Assembly: GCA_008933995.1 (NCBI GenBank)
Contig: WARS01000090.1
Location: forward strand, 1,063,501 to 1,127,500
Source of the DNA: Datnioides undecimradiatus
Lineage: Eukaryota > Chordata > Actinopteri > Lobotiformes > Datnioididae
Length of the DNA: 64,000 bases
Direction of reading: 5' to 3'
Shown: piece after piece, positions 1 to 12,331 of the stretch
Layout of the letters: each line of letters opens with the position of its first letter
Numbering within the stretch: position 1 is the stretch's first letter
Made by a program: the position numbers and the translations under genes
Notes under the pieces: generated by a model
Seen by the model: the letters and a program-made list of their open reading frames with translations, nothing else
Told to the model about the DNA's origin: nothing
Databases searched by the model: none

Positions 1-590
1 CAGGTTTTTTCTTGTCTATACATATTTAAACTAGTCCCCCTCAGCCGAGCAGCTCAGAGAGTGAGGAAGGCAGACAGGTCCTGCATCGTCTCTGCAGCCC
101 ACCCTCTGGTAACATGGGGCTCCTACAGGCCGTTCAGATCCAGCTCCTGTCGTTACGTAACCACAGGAGTGATTTACAGAGGCCGTCCTCCTCTGAGTGA
201 AACCGCTGAGAGGGGGCGTTCATCCCGCTAGGTGAAGCTCTCTGTTTCCGGCGGTAAGCTAGCGGTGTGTGGCGATGTCGTCGGTCAGAGCCGGACATGC
301 AGACTGCTCTGTTGTTGGTTGTAAACACCAACACAAATGCCGATATTCTGTCCCAGCCCCAGAAGACCAGAGGAGACCGTGGCTGCGTTTGATTCTTTTA
401 TCCTTTCCAACCGTTTCCTCCGCTGTTCGCCGTCAGACTCTGGGTCGTAGCTATAGCGTACAGCCGCGGGCTGTTCGTCGGGAGCGGCAGCCATGTTGGA
501 TACCGGTCCATCACCGCTCTGCACACTCCCCCTCCATACGTCATTCAGGCAGCCAATCAGAGCAGCGCCTCATTATCACAGCCTCCCCGC
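1..590 (+). mobile_element. Young interspersed element, long copy (THAP-like cassette present)
   Basis: Bases 1-187 and about 477-590 match, in reverse complement, 25200-25498. Identity over the first block is about 96% by eye (roughly seven differences in 187 bp, including small indels). Bases 188-476 are extra in this copy and are bounded by CGTC on both sides. The copy begins at or before the window edge, so its true start is not visible. The match ends near 590, after which the two copies diverge. The extra segment encodes the start of a THAP-like zinc finger, which suggests a DNA transposon family, but no terminal inverted repeats can be confirmed. Confidence 0.75.
275..400 (+). pseudogene. 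THAP-like zinc-finger fragment inside mobile element
   Basis: The reading frame from ATG 275 gives MSSVRAGHADCSVVGCKHQH and then Y-S-V-P-A-P-E-D-Q-R-R-P-W-L-R-L-I. The C-x4-C pair, the F/Y-x-x-P, the R-R-x-W and the following hydrophobic stretch match the first half of a THAP domain (C2CH), used by P-element-like and Kolobok-like transposases and by domesticated THAP proteins. The second C-x2-H pair is not found in frame before the frame runs into unrelated sequence, so it is a first exon or a truncated remnant. Confidence 0.5.
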
Positions 591-956
591 GAGGCTATGA
601 TGAGAAAGCAGCCTTCTGAGTGCCTTGTCATAGTCATATCAGAGAAAAATTGCCACACAATCCACATATTTTGTTGTGTTTAATCAAATCAGCCGACATA
701 TTGGTCACCTGTGAACTTCACCCTTTCAAAATGGTTTCAGATTTTGGAAATGAACTGTGCAGGAAACAGGGAAAACTTGCCACCCCTACATTTTTGTGTG
801 AGAAAACAGCTTCCCGAGTGTCCTTGCATAAGCATATTTGTGCAAAACTGAGGTACATTTGTATTCCTGCTGGTTTCAGAAATGTCATATAAGCTGCTTC
901 TAATGTGCAGCTCTGCAATTTCAATGCACAAAAAGCAAAAAAGGAGACTTAAGATT

Positions 957-1110
957 TAGATTTCCTTTATTAGTCCCAGCCAGAAGAACAGTGCACACAG
1001 GAAATATAAATATATATATAAGGAAAAATTACATATATATATATAATATAAAAAATATATCAGTGGAAGATAAATATATACATCAAGATTAGAGTTGCAG
1101 CTTATTTATT
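957..1110 (+). repeat. LINE-like 3' tail repeat (teleost type) with AT-rich run
   Basis: Begins agatttagatttcctttatt and continues with agtcccagcc, then an A/T-rich run of ATATAT blocks (1008-1082). Very similar stretches, with a ctttattgatccc core and a short tandem tail, are common ends of teleost retrotransposon copies. Assigned by recalled consensus only. Confidence 0.45.
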
Positions 1111-2869
1111 CCCAATTAATATCCAAGAAAGAATGCAAAAGAAGCTTTTTGTTGTAACTTAAAACATAAAACATTGCATAAACTCGCCAACAGCCAAATT
1201 AGTGCAACAGTGAATTTACGGAGCTGTTCCTGATTAAACAGGTCAAGTGTCATCACGACACATGCTTACTTACCCTAGACACTCCTGGAGCAATACCACC
1301 TGGTGCAAGAGGCGCATGCTGATACCGACACACACTCTGACTGCACAGTGCATCAAGATAAAGCAGGAGAAAAGACGTGTCCACAGCTTTTTAAGGACAC
1401 AGTACATGCCAAATGAATCACTGCAAATCAGCCATGCTTTACTGGCTGGAACGCCACGCACGCAGCGGTGGCGACGCAATCGAGGACAAGCTAACGGATG
1501 ATGGTTTCGTTTGAGGTGGCGGGGCGGCGGTGGTGGGGGGTTGGTCGGTGCTGGGAGGAGGGGGGACGCAACATCTGTCAGCCCTAAGGCACAATCTCCA
1601 AATGGCTGCGACGAGCAGAGAGGCAATGCGCCCCGGAGCCTGCGAGAAGACACAGCGACAGAGGAGGAGAGACAGGCTGAAAGACACAAATACAGATGGA
1701 TGGATAGACGGAGGGAGATGGAGACAGGTTGACAGGCTGTGAGACGCGGAGATAGGAGAGGGAGAGAGAGGTGGAGTTGTAAAGAGGATGGGATGGGTAA
1801 ATCTAGGTGAGCTGTGCCTTTCCATCAACACGGTCCACTTCTTCAGCACGGGAGTGAAAGCTATACAATTAAGTGCACTTCACGCTGCCGAGATAAGGGA
1901 CCTGCATTTTCCCTCCAAAAGCATTAACTCATGCTAAGTGTGCACCAAATGGCATATGCTGTTGTGTTATTTATTAACGATCAGTGTGAAGAATTCATTA
2001 TTCCAGGAGCTCAAGACTCAAGAATGCTGCTGGTTAATTATCTAAACTTATCTTGTTTGCCTCTGTTCATTCATACGTAATGGATCTGTAGCTCCGCGTT
2101 TTCACACGCCGCCCACACGCCTCCGCGAGCCGCGTTCTGCCATAAGGGGCGGCTAGCTCGCTGTAGCTGAGATGGAAACCCAATTATACTGAAAGGCGGA
2201 AGCTGACACGCTTCTGTTTGTCAGGTCTGGCAGGGGTCTGGGTGAACTAAAATGTCAGGCAGTGTTCAATTAGCCCGGGCTTAAATGCCTCAGATCAAGA
2301 GACAGGAGTTGCGCTTAATAAGACGGATCAAACAGTTGAAAGCACCTGGTCGATGCGGTGGACGAGGCAGCGGGGGGGAAAAGAAGAAGTAATAATTACG
2401 AATATGTGTATCAACTCTTTTTGCTTTCATGTCCCGCTCCTACAGCCGCGCCGCGCGATGGAATCTGATAGCTACTGTTTGCCATGAATATTCATGAAAA
2501 GATGTAGCGGGGGTGATTTTGATCCGCTACGTGCCGTCACTGGAGACAGTTTGCAGAGTTAACGTGGTTCCACACGGACACACAGAAGCCCATCTCGTAC
2601 TTGAAGTGTACAGTTAACTCACTGCTATAACTGCCAGTCTCCTTTAACTGTACGTCTGTTAGCGTTAGCTTTGTGATTGTAAGCCATCGTGTTTGGTGAC
2701 GGCTGACGGTGAATGGTTTTCCGCATGTGGATGTGCTAATAAGTGACATTAGAGACATAAGCTATGTCCAGAGTCCATCAAAGGGTTTAAATAAGAACAT
2801 TTTTGGCTTTTACTATATATATAATCAAAAATAGGTATATGGTAGTATCATGTAGAGACCTATTAGATC

Positions 2870-3046
2870 AATTGTACTGCAAGTCAGCATCCACCCATTC
2901 ACATGAAAGGAGTCACACACTGATGACGCAGCATCAGGAGCAGTTCGGGGTTCAGGGTCTTGCCCAAGGACGCTTTGGCATGCAGTCAAACCGCCTATCT
3001 TCCGATAGGTGGACGACCCGCTCTGCCTCCGAGGTCTCAGCCGGGC
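2870..3046 (-). mobile_element. tRNA-derived SINE (teleost type), copy 1
   Basis: On the minus strand it starts near 3046 with a tRNA-like head: an A-box-like GGCAGAGCGGGT, then GGCGGTTTGACTGC as a decayed B box. The family body follows (cagagcg...tccttgggcaagaccctgaac...). The same body, more complete, is at 40888-41142. Pol III-transcribed SINEs with this layout are abundant in percomorph fish introns. Confidence 0.7.
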
Positions 3047-5148
3047 TGCAGGGTGAACCTCTGTTCGCATTCAATGCGCAGATGTGAGCGCGTAGGAGAA
3101 GCAAAGACGTCCTGAACAGCAACATATATGCGAAGAAAGCAGCACATGTGGAGATGAAGTTCTTTAGGCGTCTTAGCACAGAATGTGAAAGGTCACAAAT
3201 CAAAAATGAATAAATGAATGAATTTGCACTCGGTGTTGGTGCATGACAAGATTTGTTGGACGTGACACATAAGATACGTTGCAGAGCTCAGCTCTTATTA
3301 TCTGAATCACAAATCATGATAAAAAAGGTTTATGACTGTGTTTTCTGACCTACCTTCAGCTACAGCTGAAGTTTATCTAAGGGGTTTTAGAGCTAGCCTC
3401 CATGAAATCATGCAACAGGAAATAGGCAAACCCTAGATTCTGGTGTCCTCCTCCTTCCCTGATCTCCTGCCTTCCACTCCAACATGGTTTCATACACTTG
3501 AAGAGTAATCCAAACATGGACCATGCAAACGTAAATTCTAGGAAACAGGTTTGCGAGAGCCCAAGCACGTCACCGCCGTAGCTGACATGCAACTCCCCAG
3601 AAAACAGCACGCACACTTAGAGACGGCGAAACCTGTGGTTGGTCAGCAGGGCTGCTTTTGTTTTAGACGCTGCTGCAGGATGATGGCGACAACTCGCAAC
3701 CACTTTAGACAAAGTCACTGCAACCTCCCTTTCAGCAGCAATCGAAGCCACAGCAGCCGATCTGTTCATTGCAATCAGGGCGCTTTATCACATTGAGTAA
3801 AAGAATAGAAATACGACAACAGTAGTTTCCTTTTTAGCACCACGTGAATCGTCCACAGTCCTTCACCATTAACGCAAATATCTGGATTTCTCAGGGGCTC
3901 GTACGTCAGAAACTCACCACGTGAAATTCAAACTATCTGCATGGCCAGATGCCACGAAAACCCCGAGTGAAGTGATCCTTTAAGTTTTCTCTGGGTTCCT
4001 GCCTTGTTACATTTTTGGCCAAGAGGTTGGCGGTGACGACAGGAGATGTTGAGACCTTTAGCCGCTCCAGCACATCTTTACGACTGACATTTATCAACCT
4101 CTTGTGAATACTTTACTCTCTCCTGGGCCAGACCTGCTCCCCTTTCGCTGCCCTTTGGCTTCAATTATGAGACTCAGAAACCCCTGGCTTAAGTACAACC
4201 CGCAGCTAACGTTTCCTTTTCCCTCCGCCTGCGCTGATACGGATGCTGAATAATCCCCGGTTGGTTCTGTGGCCCGGAGGAGCATCCGCACAACCCGGAG
4301 GATCCCATCCCTTTTATAGCAGATGCGTCGTGCTTCATCACACACAGAGGGTGGTTAAATAAGCAAAGTGATCTCCTCTTTATTTATTTCCAAGTTTGTG
4401 ATTTCGGGTTACCGCTTGAAAACACCTTGAAACATGAGAATCATAGAAAAGATGGACACTAAAGCCGTCACATTGCAACAATAAGACAAGGTGAAAGGGC
4501 TCTTATGCGGTTAAACAAAGCGTGATTCGGCACAGCGTGCTGCAGCAGAGCTGTACAATCGCTCTGCTTCTTAGATAATAGGATAAATACGACCTGGCCT
4601 TGATTTCTGTCTCGTTCCACAGGTGTATTATCAGTTTTTATTATCATTATTTACCCAGAAATCAAAACAAAACTGGAATTGGCTGATACCAGCTCATTAA
4701 CTTGTATTAAAACACTCCCTACCAAGTTGCCGTCGCCGTAAAAAACCCAGAAAATCGACTTGCCCCAGAGAGAATAAATCTCAAACCTTTTCTTTTTCTT
4801 TCCCCATTGTTCCCCCTTTTTGAACGCTTTTCCAATCTGAACCCGTTTAAAGTCTGGCAGCAACAAAAAAAAAAAAAAAAAAAAAATCTATTTATTGCAG
4901 GGTATTGCAGGAAATTAGGCGCAGATTTATAGAGAGGAGTCACAATCCAATTACTGGGTGACTGTGTGAAATGGAAAATATGAAGCTAATTTCATTAATA
5001 ATTCTATCTCTGAGTATTTACGGTACTGCGCCGGCGGAATTAACTCAAGTATTCCTTACACATATCTTAAATGTCTTCCAGGCGGCACATATACGCTTCA
5101 TTAACCTTTGTCATTTTCAACCTTTTTGGCTTCATAATTTACGGTCTC

Positions 5149-5175
5149 CACACACACACACACACACACACACAC
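5149..5175. repeat. (CA)n microsatellite
   Basis: About 13 uninterrupted CA units within the intron upstream of exon 1. Confidence 0.95.
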
Positions 5176-8160
5176 GCAGTCGGCTGTTGCACTCTGTGAG
5201 AGGGGGAAATGTGGATCCTTTGCTCACGCTGATAAGAAAAGTTTGATGGCTAGCTAAGTTCGCATGGGTTGCTCTCCAGACATTCAAAGATTCACAAATT
5301 GCTCCGACCACTGTACTTCTATGAGACACTTAGCTCACTGGTTTCCACTAAAGGTTATTCTGTCAAACCAAAAGTCACTCGGTTTAAACGCTCCAACTCC
5401 AAGCTGAAGCAGGCTTGTTCTGGTTTCTGCAGTATAACACTTTGTAACACACGATTCGAGTGGTGTGTAGAGATAAAGTGGGAATTACAAGTGTTATTGT
5501 GATATTCGAGGTTGCAACATGACACGGAGAGCGCGCAGATACAAGCTGCTGCCAGATAGAAGAGGTTTTATTTAAGCAATGATCGGCTACATTGATTGAC
5601 TGACCAACACCTTTAAACCAAAAACCTGCCCTCCGCTCAGAGTGCCTTGTTCAAAGTGCAGTTTCATCACATCAGGAAAGTTGGCAGTTGCAGAAGTTCA
5701 ACTGCACTTAAAAACATCAAATAATTGCGTCTCGCTGCGTTTATCTGCAGCTGATCTGGAGAAAGCTAGCAGATGTGGCTGCTGTCAAAAGGGAAAAAAG
5801 CTAGCAAGACTTTTCTTTAACGTTGTTGATTGTTGATTTACTGATTTACCTTTTTAGCTCTTTCAGCCGCTTGGAGGCAGAAGTGCCGACTCATCCAGCC
5901 GACGCGGAGCAGCATTAGCATTTATTTCACGTTGTCTCCGGCCGCCTGAGGCTTTAAAGTGCGACGTCTTCTCCTCTCCGGCCCTCATTTTGTCGCAAAT
6001 AACAGAAAACTGTATCTTTAGCTCGCTAAATGTTAAAGCTGTTTGCTAGCTCTGTCATTAAACGCTAATAGCATGTAGCTAATCATAACGTTCACGCTGC
6101 CTGCTGCTGGAAACAGGGTTTAGTAGGTTTAAACCTTAGTTTTTATTACTAATATTGATAACCCTAGCTTCACATACTCTTAAAATAAGTTTCCATCCTT
6201 TTTCCAGCTGTATTTCGCACTATTTGAACTCCACAAACTGCATTTTTCAGTTTCCCCCTTCTTTTTGGGTCTATAAGTTGCTGGAATCCAACATTCTTAT
6301 TCAAGGCGGTCACATGTTTGCATTCGCCCGCTGTGTGGGCTAGGAGGAGCCCACACAAATTATGGCATCTCATGTAAACATCAACATGCAAAAGTTTTAT
6401 CCTGAGCTACTTTCGCATGCAGCGCGGCAGCGTGTGGAGCATCTGAAGGGAGGGAGTGACTGTGGAATGCAAACAAGCCAAACAACCCACCCCCCCTGTA
6501 TTTTCACACCATCTTTTCTTGCAGCTGAATAACATTATGCTACAGGAATCCTTCTCTGTACCGTGGCATTTGTCCCCCAGCGTATTCTCTTATATGATCG
6601 AAAGGTTAAAAATGGTTCTTTATGCAAGAGAATAAACCGAAAACAAAGCCTCTTGCGTCTGAACTGTTGTAATCTCCATATTGCATTCAGACATCTCACC
6701 TGGGCGTGTTGATCTCCACATTTTGATGTAGACTAGAGGAATCGGCGATTCCGTAGGCGTGATGAGTCTGAACGGCCCCGTAATCCCCGCCATTTACCAG
6801 AAATACATCAGCCAATTATAAAGTTGTGTATTTATCCAGCTGACTTTCACTTCCAGGGAGTGAGGAAAACTTTAATTGGGATTTGTAGTTCAGACAGCGT
6901 TTGAGTGCATTTGATTGGATTGGTCAGCATGTGGCTCACGTATGTGGCATTAGATCTGCCTTCCGTGATTGATGAACTGGTGTTAGTGGGTCTGCCCACC
7001 GCGGCTGCTGTTACCCAAGCGAGCGCTGACAAATGACTCACTGGCATAAGAGACCAGAAACACTTTGCCGTCCAGTGCCACACTGAGAAGGATATCGACT
7101 GTGAGAGCAGCATGTGTTCTCTTTCTCACTGCTGTCTGACGACATAACGGGCACGCAGAGATTGTCACGCCAAAGGCCACGACTAAACCCGATGTCAGCC
7201 CCTGTGCGCGACACGGGGACTGTATTTTTCATGCAGCGACTTTTATCGACGTGTTGGCGACAGAGGCATGGCGAGATCTTCAACAGGCCTCTGACACGTG
7301 TGACGACAGAAGACAAAGCTGCACTTTAAGTATTAAAACATTAAAACCAGCAGGTTTAAACAGTTTTGTTGCAGCAGTCAGGATGTATCTTACGGTATTT
7401 ATTGTATTTACTGTAGTAGACCTATAGTAGACGATGCTCGAGTCAAGGCAATATAACATAAGGTTAAAAAGCACAATTTAATCTGAGGTAAGTATTGTGT
7501 TGGGGGCACCTGGCCGCACATTTCCTTTTAACCTCGGCCGATTTGCGGTGCATTAAGTTGTTTTTTTTCTTATTTCTGTTTTTTTTTTTACTGAAGCTGT
7601 TTACTTCTCATTTTGACACTCTTGCAAGCAGCTCCACCGGCAGAGATGCCATTAAGAAAAACGACATGAACTTGCCGCGAGGACGCCGGTGTTTGCTCCC
7701 GGCGCTGGTTCGACGGACGCATGAAATGTGTCAAATAAAGCGTAATAAACCATGAAACAGCTAGACTAAAGGTTACATATAACATTTATTGTATTTTAGT
7801 TGCATAATTCAATTTTTAAAAAAAGGTTTTTATTTCTTTTTGATTTGTTTGTTTCTGAAATCATTTACCTTTTCTATTTAATCGGCGACACACACAAACT
7901 GACACAGGTTATTAGGGTATGATTCTGATTATATTAGCAGTCAGTATTAAGTATAACAAAGGATGCAGATACCATTTAGTCCTATTGTTAGTTCACAAGC
8001 CCCACCTACTACTGTTACTGATTTACTTTATCATTTAGTCTTAAATACATCGTCTTTTAAGAAGCATTTTAACTTATTTTTTTAAAAATACTGCTCAAAA
8101 ACAAAGTTGGCAATAGGATTTTTATTTTTTTTTTAGCCGTGACCCGTAGTGTCTGCAAGT

Positions 8161-8250
8161 ATTCCTCTCAGGCTGCAGCCCCGACGACCTTCACCATTAA
8201 CGCAAGGCAGCCTGCATAGCGGCCTGGGAGGTGAAACCCCGGCCGCTATG
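8161..8250. repeat. CAGGCTGC/GCAGCCTG short inverted-repeat unit, copy 1
   Basis: CAGGCTGC (8169-8176) and its exact reverse complement GCAGCCTG (8207-8214) are separated by 30 bp. The surrounding pattern (tcctctcaggctgc ... ggcagcctg ... gaggtgaaac ... gg) recurs at 50411-50500, so this looks like a dispersed unit and not a chance palindrome. Confidence 0.45.
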
Positions 8251-8744
8251 AGCTGACCGCTAAACGTCGAGATGCTGCACTGCAACACAATGCGCTCCTT
8301 TTAGGCAGAGTTTCACATCGAGCATTCGGAGTAATGTGCCAGTGCCGGTGCTGGTTATAGACTTCACTCCTGAGCGCGCAGTATCGTTTAAAGATTTGCA
8401 GAAATACACAGATTTACATGCACACGCCCGCTCGTCGTCATGCGTGCGTCTGCAAACTCACTCCAGCTGTACACTCTCCTAACTCTGAGAGCTCCTGCGT
8501 GTCCTGTGAGGTCCACTGATTCAATTATATTTGCATCTGATATTATCGGGGGATTACTTTGTGATTTTTTTATTTATTTATTTTTTTTCCCGGGGACCGT
8601 GCCAGGATTTGGCGAAAAAAAACCGTTGGAACTCTAAGAAAAGAGAGGAGCTCATGGGAAATTAGTGCTTTCAAGGCCTGGCTGAGCATCGGCGGCGAGA
8701 ATGAAGAGGGAGACAAACTGAAAGAGTGAAATCTGAATGATGAG

Positions 8745-8764
8745 ACACACACACACACACACAC
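8745..8764. repeat. (AC)n microsatellite
   Basis: Ten AC units in the intron upstream of exon 1. Confidence 0.95.
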
Positions 8765-9173
8765 GCACGAATGTATCATACTGATTATATCATCAAGCCC
8801 AACAGATACAAATTACTATTTGAGATATGGGATCATCGGTGGAAAACTGAGTGTGGATGACAAGTTGTTTTTTTTGTTTTTTTACATGCTAATCTGCAGC
8901 CACACGAGCAATAATACACTTTATGTCTCAGATATGGTAATCAGGCTTGATTGACTTGTCTCTCTGTGGTCTGTCTGTTCTATAATGCACACACACAAGT
9001 GGGTAAAGTCCAGTAAATAAGGACGAGGAGCCACAAGCCTGCATATTTACACTGAATTATCTGTTAAATGTGGGCTTAGGGCGGGTCAAATCAATCAATA
9101 AGATTGATAAACAATTGAAAACCACTGTGCAGCCAGCATCGTCCCTAATCCTTCCTCCTTGTGTCATCCACAG

Positions 9174-9332
9174 ATCATGCTGCTGACTGATCCAGAGGTG
9201 GAGAGCAGTCTCCTGATTAGCTCCGACGAAGGAGCCACCTACCAGAAGTACCGGCTGAGCTTCTACATCCTCAGCCTGCTCTTCCACCCCGAGCAGGAAG
9301 ACTGGATCCTGGCGTACAGCCACGACCAAAAG
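9174..9332 (+). CDS. sorcs1: sorcs1 exon 1 of window: VPS10 propeller with Asp box
   Basis: Phase 0 at both ends, 53 codons starting IMLLTDPEVESSLLISSDEG. Acceptor is tcatccacag and donor is aaaag|gttaga, so the donor departs from consensus at +3. It contains a clear Asp box, S-S-D-E-G-A-T-Y (residues 16-23), the bladed-propeller turn motif of VPS10 domains. LFHPEQEDWILAY follows, a segment very conserved in SorCS1 and SorCS3. No earlier exon of the gene is recognisable in 1-9173, so the preceding exons must lie upstream of the window. The true internal exon number cannot be set from this window. Confidence 0.95.
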
Positions 9333-11105
9333 GTTAGAGAACGGGCGGGGATGGTTCAGCAGTCGCTTGTTCGGAAGGTATCAAAAGAAGCGTTAAGAGC
9401 GTTAAGTCAGATGAGAAACAACAGCGCGGGGCTGAAGTGCCTCAGAGCATAAATGTGAGATCCTGTTACACAAGAGTTTGGCTGGAAGCACGCAGACAGA
9501 ATTCATGCAGCTCATTTGAGAGAGAGGTGGATAAGAGTGGATTCAGGTAGGCTCGAGTTCACCGATACAGATTCCCATTTCTGCCAGTTTAAGAAAAGAA
9601 GGGATGAAAAGTTTCAACGTTTAAAGTCAAATTCAGGACAGAAGTTTGGCTTTCTGCATCCTTACAGAGATAAAACGCCACAATATTAATTTTTTAAGCG
9701 ACAAGTTACGAAGGAAGGAGTCGTGCATTTCCAATTTTGAGATAGCACGTCAACGCCACGACATTAAACTTGGAATTAAACCGAAATTAGCAGATTGGAG
9801 TATTCATTTAAAACGAACATTACCAAAAAGAGTCACTAGCTCATTCATTTAATTAAATATCTCTTTTCTTTTTAGGTCAAAGTTGCACTGTATTTAAAGG
9901 GGGTTCAAAAATAATATTGATACTTATATGAAGATTAAGCTAAACCAGGCCTCCACACAAGATCCCCGATCCTGCCGTGCCGCGAAATGCAAGATCAGCC
10001 CGTTGAAGCAGTTACAGAACAAAACAATATACGTCTAGCATGAGGCCTTTTATTTTGAGCAGACTGTGTTTAAATGACATGAAATACCTTGATGCAACTT
10101 TCAATTTAATGCAACGTGAAAGCATAAATATAATATACTGATATTGGTATATCAAACAGGCCAGAGCTGCCTCGCTTTACGCACTGTACATCAAATTTAA
10201 AGTTGTGTTATTTACATTCATGCATATATAAGGAGGGCTGTTTTCTATTTGCTTCATACAGCTTCAGTATTTTGATTATTTTGTCTACATAAGTCCATAT
10301 AATATGATTTTATAAAGGAATCAGTGATCAAAGTCGTAGTTTTTTCACTTTCTGTGCAAGGTTTTTTTTCGATTTTTGATAAACAAGTTTGCTGATGCCA
10401 CCGCCGTGTCCAGCGATAACTAACCCAGAAGCTCAGTTACACCGCAACAGGAAGTCAGAACCCCGCTGTGAGTGCCCCCCCCTCCCCCGGCTCGGGGCTA
10501 CGCAGCGAGGGCCCGTGCGGCGCAGCACTTTCAAAACGACTTTTTCTGCTGAGCTGTGAAAAAGTCACCTGGTTGGGACGCATTTCAACATCTCGTTGCT
10601 TATTCGTCGACCAGGCTGCATTCGATTTCGATTTCGTTAACGTGCAGCTGCTTGTCTTTAGACATTTCGGCTTGTGAAATGATAAGAGAGGGCCATAAAA
10701 CAGCTGAATCATTATTATAAGCAAACATGTTCACATTTCTCAGCGGGCCATCAAAACGAGCCGGGTCAATTTAAAACGCGTCCGTATTAGTGCTCAGCCA
10801 AACGTTTCACCACAAACAACACCTACGGAGAGCTAAGAGACGCGGCGCAAATGGCTTTTGAACAATATTTATCTAACAGAGGAGGCAAAGTGTGGGCAGA
10901 GATAGTTTGTAGCATGTGTGTGAACTAGTGAGACGAGAGAAGAAGAAGAGCGGGGGGTCATTTATAGACATTTTAAAATAACCGTTTGCATTAATAAAAT
11001 GCTTTTCTTGCAGCTTAGCCCATTTGGGTTTAATGTTTCAGTTGTGATGAATAATGAAGACGTTCTCCTTTTGCTGAGGAGAAGTGTGGCTGCACATGCG
11101 GTGCC

Positions 11106-11108
<3 letters not shown>

Positions 11109-11152
<44 letters not shown>
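11109..11152. repeat. (GT)n microsatellite
   Basis: About 21 GT units. It lies 77 bp before a (CA)n run at 11229-11254, so the two tracts are complementary on one strand. Confidence 0.95.
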
Positions 11153-11155
<3 letters not shown>

Positions 11156-11228
11156 CACGCCTCCGTCTCTGAATCACTTCTGGAGCCGACGTCGCACTTT
11201 CGTTGTGCAGCCAGTGCAGTCCTACTTT

Positions 11229-11254
11229 CACACACACACACACACACACACACA
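11229..11254. repeat. (CA)n microsatellite
   Basis: Thirteen CA units, complementary to the GT tract at 11109-11152. Confidence 0.95.
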
Positions 11255-12284
11255 TGCACACCTTCAGCATACACACCTACAATTTACTGAGTGATGAGTC
11301 CAAAAAGCCCTGGAGCCCATAAACACCATTTTTTTAATTAATTTTTCAGACATTTTTCATTTCAGTTTACCTGTTTTGGAATTGAGCTGAGACTCCGGCT
11401 TAATGGCTATTAATGCCTCTGACTGAATGCAGTGCATGAATAAATGTAAATAAAGCTCCGGGCTTTCCACCCACTCTGTAATCGTAACCATAAACCAAGG
11501 ATCTAACGGTATTAGGCAGGTATGAGCACTATAAAACAACTGCAGCAACTTTTTTAAGAATGTGTGCGTGCAGGTATTTTAGTTTGCATCTGAGGATCAG
11601 GAGCAGCTCTGGCATAAAGACGAGCAAACCTTTCCTTTGCACCGATTCGTTCGTGAGTTTTAATTTAAACAGGAAATCGCCACACGCTCGCGTTCTCATT
11701 GACAAACTGCCAGCCATCAAAATGTCAACATGAAACAGTGGTGAAACCTCCCTCCTGCACTGAGTCGTGTCGCTACTCCATGGTTTGCTTGAAACCAAGG
11801 TAACATTTAGTGCTTGTTAAATCTAATAAATAAATAAACATATTTTAGTATATGGCAGTTTGAATCTGGTGTCCTGCACTTGCACGCTGGTAAAGATCAA
11901 CCAGCAGCGATTGGTTCGTCAGAGATGAAGGGAGGAGCATCGACAGCTTTGCAGGAGGCTGCAGCGGAGTTGATGATCGGCACAGCAGCCGCGCTCATGC
12001 AATGACCCTCACTGCCAGAAGGGGGAGACAAACCATCCCGCGCTGCAGCTTTAATATTTCTAATTGTTTTGCATTTTAGATTATTGTTCATTTACAAATA
12101 CGCATGCGTTTCGATGGCACGTGTTTTCAGCTCTATGTTGCCTGCAGCTCAGTATTTTGGGAGGATACAGCGGCATGAAGGGCTTCATATCCACCTGCGC
12201 ATCATGTCAGTGTACCCTGCACTCTTGCATGCCTGTGAGATGCATGACACAAATTTAAAATGCACCAAAAGCTTTATTACATTT

Positions 12285-12287
<3 letters not shown>

Positions 12288-12329
<42 letters not shown>
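12288..12329. repeat. (TA)n microsatellite
   Basis: About 20 TA units in the intron between exons 1 and 2. Confidence 0.95.

Positions 12330-12331
<2 letters not shown>

Larger units (their letters stand above)
591..9173. other. Upstream intron (3' part)
   Basis: No coding exon recognised. It contains the LINE-like tail (957), SINE copy 1 (2870), microsatellites (5149, 8745), an A23 run at 4865-4887 and a palindrome ATGAATATTCAT at 2484-2495. The motif CCTTCACCATTAACGCAA occurs at 3860-3877 and again at 8188-8205. AT-rich runs alternate with GC-richer islands near 2090-2160 and 5870-6000. All short open frames look like chance. Confidence 0.7.

Noticed and set aside
1270..1849. Overlapping minus-strand frames of 139 and 136 codons rich in Ser, Leu and Pro
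   Set aside because: They are translations of a purine-rich plus strand (1510-1770); composition explains the openness and no family is recognisable.
11038..11294. Frames encoding (CV)n and (TH)n repeats
   Set aside because: Direct translation of GT and CA microsatellites.
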